DNA of 24,199 nucleotides. Origin: a virus. A model generated the notes under the pieces. That model was not told the DNA's origin, made no database searches, and saw nothing but the letters and a program-made list of their open reading frames with translations. The position numbers were made by a program, and so were the translations under genes. Location of the stretch: positions 3,042 through 27,240 of IMG/VR virus record IMGVR_UViG_3300030419_002173; one strand, given 5' to 3'. Positions 7,226 through 13,442 of this stretch are shown in pieces. Numbering within the stretch: the first letter of the stretch is position 1; each line of letters starts with the position of its first letter.

Positions 7226-7684
7226 TTATTCTTTTTTGCCACCACCGAAACTATACGTAGTACGCCTGTGATTACTCATTGGCATACTTGGATGCTGGTC
7301 CTTCAGAGGCTCGTTTTCAACAGCTTCCTGTTTGTCTTTCGTGAGCTTACTAAAGTGAGCGTCACGTTGACGTGCGAGTTCTTCTGGTATTCTAGCCAAC
7401 ACTAGACCACCTACTCCGATGTAACCTTTGTATCTACCGGACTCTATTGCGGGATAGTTTAGATCAGGATAGGCATCAGCTCTTACGAGTTCCCAACCCT
7501 GCCTTAACTTGGACGTGATATTTTTAGTATCATCTTGTCCCATCGTTTCATAACGAATCCAACGCTGTCTAAAGCCGTCTGGACACTTAGGTGCATCTAA
7601 GTGAGATGAGTTCACCCAAACTTTTGGTCGTTCAGATTCCGACCTAGTTTGTTGAGCACGAGGAGTTTTTGTTTGTTTTTCCAT
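7226..7684 (-). CDS. Conserved phage protein, 152 aa, function unknown
   Basis: Starts MEKQTKTPRAQQTRSESERP, a charged flexible N-terminus, then WVNSSHLDAPKCPDGFRQRW and a WELVRADAYPDLNYP motif. The end is a basic, glycine-rich tail (RRTTYSFGGGKKE). I recognise the style from marine phage capsid modules but cannot name a function. Its ribosome binding site AAGGAGG lies inside the last codons of the scaffold gene (stop 5 nt upstream of the ATG), suggesting coupled expression. It may be a head-assembly accessory. An AT-rich inverted repeat overlaps its stop codon (around 7222-7240), too weak to call a terminator. Confidence 0.78.
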   Translation of the reverse strand: MEKQTKTPRAQQTRSESERPKVWVNSSHLDAPKCPDGFRQRWIRYETMGQDDTKNITSKLRQGWELVRADAYPDLNYPAIESGRYKGYIGVGGLVLARIPEELARQRDAHFSKLTKDKQEAVENEPLKDQHPSMPMSNHRRTTYSFGGGKKE

Positions 7685-7688
7685 ATGC

Positions 7689-8702
7689 TTATACCTCCTT
7701 CATGGATAATTGTTTCGCATAATCTTCGAGTGGCACGTTTAGCTTTTTAGCTATTGCTACCTGTGAAGACGTGAGTTTCACAGTTTTGCGACCAGGTTTT
7801 ATACTTCTAGCAGCTGATGAAGTCGCTGAAGCAACCGTCTGGACGGTTTTGGTCGAGTTATAATCACTCTTATCAAATTTATGAGGAAAGTCAACTCTTA
7901 TTCGTTTGTCAATTTCCTTATAATATTCGTCAGATTTAGGATCAAAGCCTTCTTTTTCCACGAGATCTTTGTGAATTTCAAAAGCAGTGAAAGTCATGGC
8001 TCTATCTTGACCAAACCAATTATTCTTTTCTGCCCAAGTTTCAGCTTTTGGATCAGGTGTTCCCCGAGCCGCGTGTTCTCTTGGAAGGGTTGAAGGTGTT
8101 TCCCTATGTCTAAGATAATCCTGCTCCTCAGGAGTCTTAGGTTTAGTTTCTGCTCTATACTTTTCAGCGGCAGAAAGTCTAGCTTCTTCTATAGATAAAG
8201 CAGCGATTTTTTTATTTGCTAAAACTTGTTTAGCAGCATCACCTGATTCTATAGCTTGACCTAGTTCTTCTTGTGCTGATTTAAGTTGTTGAGAGACTTT
8301 ATCAGAGAAAGCTTTATCATACTTTTCTTCAGTAGTTCTAAACTTATCGGACATAATCTCGATTTGACGTTTAGCACCCTGTGCATAATCAAGCGCAGCT
8401 TTTTCTCTACGCTCGGCTTCTCTCATTTTTCTAGTTAGTTTAGAGATTCTTTTATTAACAGATTCACTATACTCTTCTAGCTTTTTTTCTTCTGCTGGTT
8501 CTTGTTCCGTTTTTACTTCTTCTGCTGGTACTTCAGTAACTTTTGCTGGTTCTTGTTCCGGTTCCGTTTTTACTTCTGGTGCTGGGGCTTCTTCTTGTTT
8601 TACCGTATCATCTGGTAAATCAATTTCGGCTCCTGGACCTGTTGTATCAAGTGGAACTAACTTTTCGTCTTTTTTGTCTGATGGTTGTTCTTGATCAGGC
8701 AT
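7689..8702 (-). CDS. Scaffold-like protein, 337 aa
   Basis: The architecture is that of a capsid scaffolding protein. Residues 1-75 are acidic, proline-rich and repetitive. Residues about 80-200 form a long charged helix or coiled coil (RISKLTRKMREAERREKAAL and following). A flexible middle follows, and the last 35 residues are a basic helical end (KPGRKTVKLTSSQVAIAKKL). In P22-type and similar phages the basic C-terminal helix-turn-helix binds the capsid protein and is excluded from the mature head. Its place between GroES and the capsid module fits this. The coding sequence of the acidic region contains two near-identical repeats (8494-8520 and 8545-8577), so this disordered segment has grown by duplication. 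The assignment is by architecture; no sequence signature of a named family is seen. Confidence 0.78.
   Translation of the reverse strand: MPDQEQPSDKKDEKLVPLDTTGPGAEIDLPDDTVKQEEAPAPEVKTEPEQEPAKVTEVPAEEVKTEQEPAEEKKLEEYSESVNKRISKLTRKMREAERREKAALDYAQGAKRQIEIMSDKFRTTEEKYDKAFSDKVSQQLKSAQEELGQAIESGDAAKQVLANKKIAALSIEEARLSAAEKYRAETKPKTPEEQDYLRHRETPSTLPREHAARGTPDPKAETWAEKNNWFGQDRAMTFTAFEIHKDLVEKEGFDPKSDEYYKEIDKRIRVDFPHKFDKSDYNSTKTVQTVASATSSAARSIKPGRKTVKLTSSQVAIAKKLNVPLEDYAKQLSMKEV
8494..8577 (-). repeat. Imperfect tandem repeats in the scaffold acidic region
   Basis: A 16-nt sequence (GCTGGTTCTTGTTCCG) is found at 8494-8509 and again at 8545-8560. A second 16-nt sequence (TTCCGTTTTTACTTCT) is at 8505-8520 and 8562-8577. 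Between the two parts the second copy has gained a 6-nt duplication (GGTTCC). The repeats keep frame and encode EVKTE..EPA-type residues. Confidence 0.85.
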
Positions 8703-8723
8703 AGTTTCCTCCTATGTAAGAAA

Positions 8724-9146
8724 TTAGAACTCATGGATTATATCCTCTGGGTTCTTAATTGTTGCGATGATTTCATCATCGTTTAACAGTCGTACTTCTC
8801 CACCTTCTATTTTAAACCGAGATCCTGCATACCGAGCAAATATTACCCAGTCTCCCTTTTTGCACCACGGACCATCGGGATATCTTTCTTTATCCCTATA
8901 ACAATCGGGACCCATCTCTAGTACGTTTCCACATACTGTAGCGAGTTGTTGTCTATCGATTTGTTCATCGGAATATAGAATTCCTCCTTTAGTTTTTTTC
9001 TTCCCTTGAAAAGGAAGAACTAAAATTCTCCAACCAGTTGGTTTTGGCAACTTAGCTGATTCTTCTTTGTATTTATCTGTTAATGCTGATTTAATTTTTG
9101 GTATGTCTGTCGTTGATGTCGATGACGTTTCCTGTGTGTTTTTCAT
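8724..9146 (-). CDS. groES: GroES/Cpn10-like co-chaperonin, 140 aa
   Basis: Residues 36-130 match the Cpn10 fold: KPTGWRILVLPF, a mobile loop (KKKTKGGILYSDEQ, residues 49-62, with the hydrophobic GGIL tripod that docks on GroEL), LATVCGNVLEMGP, a WCKKGDWVIFARYAG barrel strand, and the GGEVRLLNDDEIIATI end that corresponds to GroES '.EVLIMSESDILAIV'. Compared with a bacterial GroES (about 97 aa) there is an extra N-terminal stretch of 35 polar residues and a longer loop with two Cys (DCYRD...DGPWCKKG). I chose the ATG at 9146 because AGGAG lies just before it; an ATG at 9164 would include that site. The protein would replace host GroES on host GroEL to help fold phage proteins, as T4 gp31 does. 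Genetic proximity to the capsid genes supports this. Confidence 0.92.
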   Translation of the reverse strand: MKNTQETSSTSTTDIPKIKSALTDKYKEESAKLPKPTGWRILVLPFQGKKKTKGGILYSDEQIDRQQLATVCGNVLEMGPDCYRDKERYPDGPWCKKGDWVIFARYAGSRFKIEGGEVRLLNDDEIIATIKNPEDIIHEF

Positions 9147-9327
9147 ATTGCTCCTTTTTTTCAAGCAGGTTGGAAATCTCCTGTAAGATTGCTTCGTAAG
9201 CGTTTATTTGTCCTAACATATACTTATAAGACTCAAAATTGTCAACCCCTGCACCTGAAGTTAGTGCAAGCGTGATGGCCTGTAGGGTTTGCTTAATTTG
9301 TCTTTTTAACTTTAGTATTTCGTCCAT
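9091..9327 (-). CDS. Small helical protein, 78 aa
   Basis: Begins MDEILKLKRQIKQTLQAITL, continues with LTSGAGVDNFESYKYMLGQI and ends in a charged helix (AYEAILQEISNLLEKKEQYE) followed by a polar tail. I recognise this protein as widespread in marine phage genomes near the GroES gene, without known function. It is probably a helical hairpin. The start codon overlaps the previous stop (TAATG), and its last 56 nt overlap the start of the GroES gene in another frame, so it is translationally coupled to both. Confidence 0.82.
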   Translation of the reverse strand: MDEILKLKRQIKQTLQAITLALTSGAGVDNFESYKYMLGQINAYEAILQEISNLLEKKEQYEKHTGNVIDINDRHTKN

Positions 9328-9734
9328 TAACTTTTTTTATTCATGGCTCTAAAAGTTTTAGCTAAATTGTATCTTTTAGATCCTGGCGGGCATGTTTCAC
9401 TCCCGAATTTTTTTCCTGTGCATGGTTTATCTTTACGCATGTTTTTAGTGGCACTTTGAATCCATTTATCTTTACCACCACCGCTTTTAGCTCCAACTCT
9501 ATCCATTGCTTTATTGTGAGCAGTTTTAAAACTATCTCCTTTTTGCATGCTGGATTTCATGTGGGCCATATGCTTAGCTGAATGATGTTCAGCATGTTGT
9601 TTCATTTGCTTATTCCCACCAGTGCTAAAATTAGTTCTAATTGGAATTCCACCACTAGGATACAAATCTTTATTAGATGAAAAATATTTTTTCATCCCCG
9701 AACCAGGGAATGCTTTGTTATCCTGATAACCCAT
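9327..9734 (-). CDS. Small basic His/Lys-rich protein, 135 aa
   Basis: Starts MGYQDNKAFPGSGMKKYFSS. The middle is rich in His, Met and Lys (MKQHAEHHSAKHMAHMKSSM), and the last 45 residues are basic (KDKWIQSATKNMRKDKPCTG, then YNLAKTFRAMNKKS). The DKWIQ.A start and LAKTFRAM end are similar in layout to a short basic module found in many giant-virus and phage proteins, possibly nucleic-acid binding. There is no catalytic motif. Start and stop overlap with the neighbours (TAATG at both ends), so it is coupled in a run of basic small proteins. A role in DNA condensation inside the head or in packaging is only an inference. Confidence 0.8.
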   Translation of the reverse strand: MGYQDNKAFPGSGMKKYFSSNKDLYPSGGIPIRTNFSTGGNKQMKQHAEHHSAKHMAHMKSSMQKGDSFKTAHNKAMDRVGAKSGGGKDKWIQSATKNMRKDKPCTGKKFGSETCPPGSKRYNLAKTFRAMNKKS

Positions 9735-9940
9735 TATCTAATTTCGCAGCCTTTGCCTTTTTTTGCAGCGCCCCAACTACCTTTACCGCCATGAGAGAAA
9801 CCAGCACGACCACCTTTTTTGTAGCCTTTTTTGATTTCGCCAATTACTCTTTTCTTTTCAGCTCTACGGTTAGGATTAGATTTTTCTGCATCTATACGAC
9901 CTACTTCTTCAAGTAGATTCATTCTTCCTGTGTTTGCCAT
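9734..9940 (-). CDS. Small basic protein, 68 aa, with GGRAGF motif
   Basis: Starts MANTGRMNLLEEVGRIDAEK, then a basic helix (NRRAEKKRVIGEIKKGYKKG) and the motif GGRAGFSHGG (residues 43-52) followed by a lysine/glycine-rich tail. The same GGRVG[FY] type motif recurs in the giant proteins of this window. The function is unknown; strong positive charge suggests nucleic-acid contact. Its initiation region is duplicated almost exactly at the 141-aa gene (1753-1780). The stop overlaps the next start (TAATG). Confidence 0.8.
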   Translation of the reverse strand: MANTGRMNLLEEVGRIDAEKSNPNRRAEKKRVIGEIKKGYKKGGRAGFSHGGKGSWGAAKKGKGCEIR

Positions 9941-9960
9941 TTTAGCTCCTTATATTATTA
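9933..9960 (-). repeat. Second copy of the 28-nt initiation block
   Basis: This is the partner of 1753-1780: 26 of 28 bases are identical. It spans the start of the 68-aa gene, its AAGGAG site and the stop codon of the 79-aa gene. Confidence 0.85.
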
Positions 9961-10197
9961 AGATTTATCCATTGTAGACACAGAGGAATAAGCTCTTTTA
10001 CCCATAGCTTTTTCCATGCCTTTAGACTCATCTCTTCTAGCTTTAAAGCTTTGAGATTTAGTCGACTCAGCACCGTCTCTTGCGCCTAATGATTCATCCA
10101 GTCTGTCGTTGTAACCTTGAGATTTTCCACCCGTAGATTTTTTAGTTCTACTTGCGTATGGAAACCTAACATTACTTCTAACTCCGTTCTGTCTCAT
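9958..10197 (-). CDS. Small basic Ser/Lys/Arg-rich protein, 79 aa
   Basis: Begins MRQNGVRSNVRFPYASRTKK, then a polar, glycine- and serine-rich region (STGGKSQGYNDRLDESLGAR) and a charged helical end. It is highly basic at the start, low in hydrophobic residues and probably largely disordered. I do not recognise a family beyond the type 'small basic virion-cluster protein'. It is coupled to the holin-like gene by a TAATG overlap at 10197 and lies in the same compact operon. Confidence 0.78.
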   Translation of the reverse strand: MRQNGVRSNVRFPYASRTKKSTGGKSQGYNDRLDESLGARDGAESTKSQSFKARRDESKGMEKAMGKRAYSSVSTMDKS

Positions 10198-10586
10198 TAT
10201 TTTTTTCCTCCGTTTTTAAATATCTGTGTTCCCTTTATACCATATATACTCGCAACGACAAGTATCCACAAATTTGTGAACCATGACGGGAGCTGCTGGA
10301 ACTGCTCAAAAAACTCCTTTATCTTTGCAGAAGCATTTGGATCGTCCGAAAACACCCCCCAGGCGATCACCAAAATTGGCAGCGTGAGAATTACGAGGAC
10401 GGCCTCGTCCTTCCAGTCCGATTGACGGGCTTCTAAAAGTTTGCCCTGGTAAGCTTCCTCTCCAGAGGCCATACGAGCAGCATGCATATGCTGTGCGTCC
10501 GCCATAGCCATTTTAGTTTCTTGACGTTTTTTAAATATATGTGTACCAGCCTGTAAGGCTACTTTAGCTAAACTGAACCAAGCCAT
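10197..10586 (-). CDS. Holin-like membrane protein, 129 aa
   Basis: Two hydrophobic segments are clear: residues 62-79 (AVLVILTLPILVIAWGVF) and 102-117 (WFTNLWILVVASIYGI). Before them lies an amphipathic, Met/Ala-rich helix (TKMAMADAQHMHAARMASGE) and the motif SDWKDE (56-61). The layout of a charged helix with 'DWKDE', then 'PIL..a..VF.DDP', 'FF..F..LP.W' and 'a.IYGIKG' resembles the family of holins of gene-transfer agents (Pfam GTA_holin_3TM). Holins make pores in the inner membrane to start lysis. It is unusual in sitting in the middle of the packaging and head genes. No endolysin gene is seen in the window. A structural transmembrane protein is the alternative. Confidence 0.72.
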   Translation of the reverse strand: MAWFSLAKVALQAGTHIFKKRQETKMAMADAQHMHAARMASGEEAYQGKLLEARQSDWKDEAVLVILTLPILVIAWGVFSDDPNASAKIKEFFEQFQQLPSWFTNLWILVVASIYGIKGTQIFKNGGKK

Positions 10587-10589
10587 GAG

Positions 10590-10772
10590 TTAATACCACT
10601 TAACTTTTGACTTTTTGTCAGCAAGCATTCTTCTTTGACCACCAACTTTATTTACTGTTGGAATCTCTTCAGGGATTTTAATCTCAACACCACCTTTTAG
10701 GTATCCATCTTTATTGATGAATTGTTTTTGATTAACTCCTTTGTAGAATGGTTCTTTACCGTTCTTTGCCAT
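10590..10772 (-). CDS. Small protein, 60 aa, function unknown
   Basis: Starts MAKNGKEPFYKGVNQKQFIN and contains DGYLKGGVEIKIPEEIPTVN followed by a basic end (GGQRRMLADKKSKVKWY). The AGGAGG site is well placed. It lies between portal and holin-like genes with 3 to 8 nt gaps. Short size and basic composition match other small proteins in this cluster, and I cannot give it a function. Confidence 0.75.
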   Translation of the reverse strand: MAKNGKEPFYKGVNQKQFINKDGYLKGGVEIKIPEEIPTVNKVGGQRRMLADKKSKVKWY

Positions 10773-10780
10773 TTATCCTC

Positions 10781-13318
10781 CTAAGATTTTGGACCTTTTA
10801 AAGTTCGGACATCTTTAGCTTTCATTCTTGCGATGTCACGTTTAGTCTCATCTGCCATTGTTTGTTTTACCAAAGATGTATCAGCTCGCAGTATAGCTAA
10901 TTCTTCGTTTTGTGCAAGCTTATCATCCTCAATACCTTCTTTAGATAGTATTTTAGCTTGTTCTACAGACTTTCTTTGCTCCATTTCTTCTTGTTTTCTC
11001 ACAGTATCCATCGCTTTTAAGTCAACTTCTCTTGATTTAAGTTTAAGTAATGGATCATGATCAAATTGAGAAGTAATTTTCTTCTCTTCTTTCATGAAGT
11101 CTTCTGTAATTTCAGCAATCAATATTGCTTTTCTAGCTTCTATCTTTTGAGTAATATCTTGTATTTGAGGTGCTATCTGTTGTTGCATCTCAGGACTTTG
11201 TTGAGACATCTGTTGTAATTGAGCTAACATCTGCATTTCTTGTGGAAATTCCATTTGAACTTGTTCTTGTGCCATTAATGAAATGTGTTCTAAAATATTT
11301 TTTTCAACTGCAGCCATGACGACAGGATTATTTCTTACCATGTTCAAAGCCATAAAATGTAAGTGCGCGGTAACGTGCGCTCTATGATCTTGACCTGAAA
11401 ATGCTTGAAAAGGTTTCTGTGCTAAAGCATCAATGTGTTCTAACGCAGGGTCTTTTGGTTGCACTGGAGCAGGAGGAGGTAAGACTCTATCGATATCTTT
11501 AACTCCTAAAGCCGTATACATTGCTCTATAGCATTCATATAAGTTGTGCATTTTTGGGTTGGACATAGCTAACTGTAATTCAGTTTGAGCTACACTTATA
11601 CGTTGCGTTTGTGAAAATATATCCGGGTCTGCAACAGGTAAAATATCTACCTTGTCGTCGAAATCAGCTGCCTTGATAGTTCTTTGTGCACCAACAACAT
11701 CATAAGGATATTCTGGTGGTAAAGAAGTAGCAAATATTTTTGCAAGTAATTGAAACTCTTCTTTAAGAGATGCAAACAATCTTTTATGTATTGCACTCAT
11801 AACTCTAGAGCCTCTTTCCAATAAAGCTACAGTTGTTCCAACTGCAGCGTTTTGGTTTCCATCACCAACTTGTGAATCAGCAATGGATGCAAATCTTTGT
11901 CCTGCCGCTACTACTGTTCCTAGTAATTGAAAAAGAACTGGAGAAGGTTCTTTATACGGCAAATTCATAAATGAATCTTTTAAACTTCCACCAGGAGCAT
12001 CAACGTCTCTCCATTCCCCTGGTTGTAAAGGAGCGGCATCATCTCTAATTCTAATACCTCTCATTTTAAATCCGGCCGGTAAATTAGATAATGTACCAGC
12101 ATCTAATAATTGGCGGAGAGCAACCGTTGCGGTTCTGCTCAATCCGCCAATCATGTGTATTAATCCGAAACCATAAAATCCTAGTCCAGGCAGAAATTTG
12201 AAATGGACAAAATATTGGATTTTCTTTTTTGTCGGATCGTTGGGCGCAAAGTTCCTTCTTACAGAAAGAACTGTACGGCTACCTGCATCGATGGTTACGA
12301 TATAAGGTAGTTTGATACCTGTTGGTTCTCCGGTTTGTGGATTGATGTCTTCGAAGCCTTCCAGGTCCAAATTTGTATGACACTCTAAAAGAGTGTAAAT
12401 ATCTTCAGGTTTAGTTTTCTTTTGCCCATCTAATTCTCTTTCTTTTTGTTTTAATGGGTCTTCAAACATTTGCGGTGTGCCTAATTCTACATCTCTATAG
12501 AATCCTGAAACTTGTTGTTTTCTAATCTCATTACCAGACATTTTTAAAACGTGAATAACGCAATCAGCATCTTCAATATTAGTTGCACTATATGGAACTA
12601 ATAAATCATCTGCTTGAACAAATTGAGAAACTGGTTGTTGTTTAACTGCATCAAAAAATACTTTTTTAAATGTAGAACCAGCTAATGGTAAATAAAACAG
12701 CATTCTATCAAAATCTTCATCATATCCTTCCATTTGATTCATCAACATGTAATTCATATAATTTTTAACTCTTTGAGACTGTTGATCTTTCTGTGGAGTC
12801 GGCATACCCATAATTTGTGTTCTTACAGGTCCTTGTGCCGGTAATAATTCTTTATACGCTTGTGCTTGGAATTGTGTAACTGCTTCTGCTAACACTGGGT
12901 GTGTTGCACCTGAAGCTCCTTGAAATGGTTGGGTTCTTTGTTGATACTTAAATCCAAGTAAGTCAAGCCCTTCAATATAAGTATTCTCCCAATCTTTTCT
13001 GGACATTTTATAGTCCATTTGTTTTTCATAAAGATCTGCTGCTAAAGGTCCTAAAACATTTTCAGGAAGCATTTCGGCTAGGTTTGCAAAATGATCATCA
13101 GGATTTCCTGGCATCAATTGTGTAGGGTCAAAGTTAACTTCAACTCCACCATCTGCTAATTCTGTAATTGCTGGTCCACCTTCTGGTGAAGGTGCTTGTC
13201 CTTCTACTTCAACGTTTACGTCAGACGCAACATCGTCTTTGTCTAGGTCTACACCTGGTATACCTGGTAATGCCTTTTCCATAGGCGAAAATTTTCTATC
13301 TTCCGGAGTATCTGCCAT
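10781..13318 (-). CDS. Portal protein, P22 type, 845 aa
   Basis: The dodecameric portal is the channel through which DNA enters and leaves the head. The N-terminal 60 residues are acidic and probably disordered. The body shows the P22-type portal pattern: SRKDWENTYIEGLDLLGFKY, then THPVLAEAVTQFQAQAYKEL with the LLPAQGPVR motif that follows, and a wing and stem region with IQYFVHFKFLPGLGFYGFGL. After about residue 660 come long, Gln/Met-rich helices (QVQMEFPQEMQMLAQLQQMS and on), which correspond to the C-terminal barrel of P22 portal. The C-terminus is charged and helical. At 845 aa it is longer than P22 gp1 (725 aa). It overlaps the 48-aa gene by 23 nt. Its ribosome site is weak (GGAT), suggesting translational coupling. 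Confidence 0.95.
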   Translation of the reverse strand: MADTPEDRKFSPMEKALPGIPGVDLDKDDVASDVNVEVEGQAPSPEGGPAITELADGGVEVNFDPTQLMPGNPDDHFANLAEMLPENVLGPLAADLYEKQMDYKMSRKDWENTYIEGLDLLGFKYQQRTQPFQGASGATHPVLAEAVTQFQAQAYKELLPAQGPVRTQIMGMPTPQKDQQSQRVKNYMNYMLMNQMEGYDEDFDRMLFYLPLAGSTFKKVFFDAVKQQPVSQFVQADDLLVPYSATNIEDADCVIHVLKMSGNEIRKQQVSGFYRDVELGTPQMFEDPLKQKERELDGQKKTKPEDIYTLLECHTNLDLEGFEDINPQTGEPTGIKLPYIVTIDAGSRTVLSVRRNFAPNDPTKKKIQYFVHFKFLPGLGFYGFGLIHMIGGLSRTATVALRQLLDAGTLSNLPAGFKMRGIRIRDDAAPLQPGEWRDVDAPGGSLKDSFMNLPYKEPSPVLFQLLGTVVAAGQRFASIADSQVGDGNQNAAVGTTVALLERGSRVMSAIHKRLFASLKEEFQLLAKIFATSLPPEYPYDVVGAQRTIKAADFDDKVDILPVADPDIFSQTQRISVAQTELQLAMSNPKMHNLYECYRAMYTALGVKDIDRVLPPPAPVQPKDPALEHIDALAQKPFQAFSGQDHRAHVTAHLHFMALNMVRNNPVVMAAVEKNILEHISLMAQEQVQMEFPQEMQMLAQLQQMSQQSPEMQQQIAPQIQDITQKIEARKAILIAEITEDFMKEEKKITSQFDHDPLLKLKSREVDLKAMDTVRKQEEMEQRKSVEQAKILSKEGIEDDKLAQNEELAILRADTSLVKQTMADETKRDIARMKAKDVRTLKGPKS

Positions 13319-13442
13319 TTTTTAATCCACTGTTGGTTTTTATAACAGGTTTCTTGCCATAAGGCAAACCTTGAGGAACTGGTCCTTTTAAAGGAGGAAT
13401 TGTCTTAGTTAATCTCTTTGGTTTAATCATTTTATTCGACAT
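13296..13442 (-). CDS. Short proline-rich basic peptide, 48 aa
   Basis: The start at 13442 follows a GGAGAG site by 7 nt, and the gene overlaps the end of the giant upstream gene by 11 nt and the portal start by 23 nt. The peptide (MSNKMIKPKRLTKTIPPLKG, then PVPQGLPYGKKPVIK) is basic and proline-rich. It is the kind of very small conserved protein that lies next to the portal in marine phages. An in-frame ATG exists further upstream (13517) but lies deep in the giant gene and has no good ribosome site. A role in portal assembly is inferred only from position. Confidence 0.65.
   Translation of the reverse strand: MSNKMIKPKRLTKTIPPLKGPVPQGLPYGKKPVIKTNSGLKNGRYSGR

Noticed and set aside
7222-7240. 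An AT-rich hairpin at the end of the 152-aa gene.
   Set aside because: The stem is only A-T pairs and includes the stop codon, so stability is too low to call a terminator.
9147-9164. An upstream ATG (9164) giving a 146-aa GroES.
   Set aside because: It would place the AGGAG ribosome site inside the coding region; the ATG at 9146 has the proper spacing.
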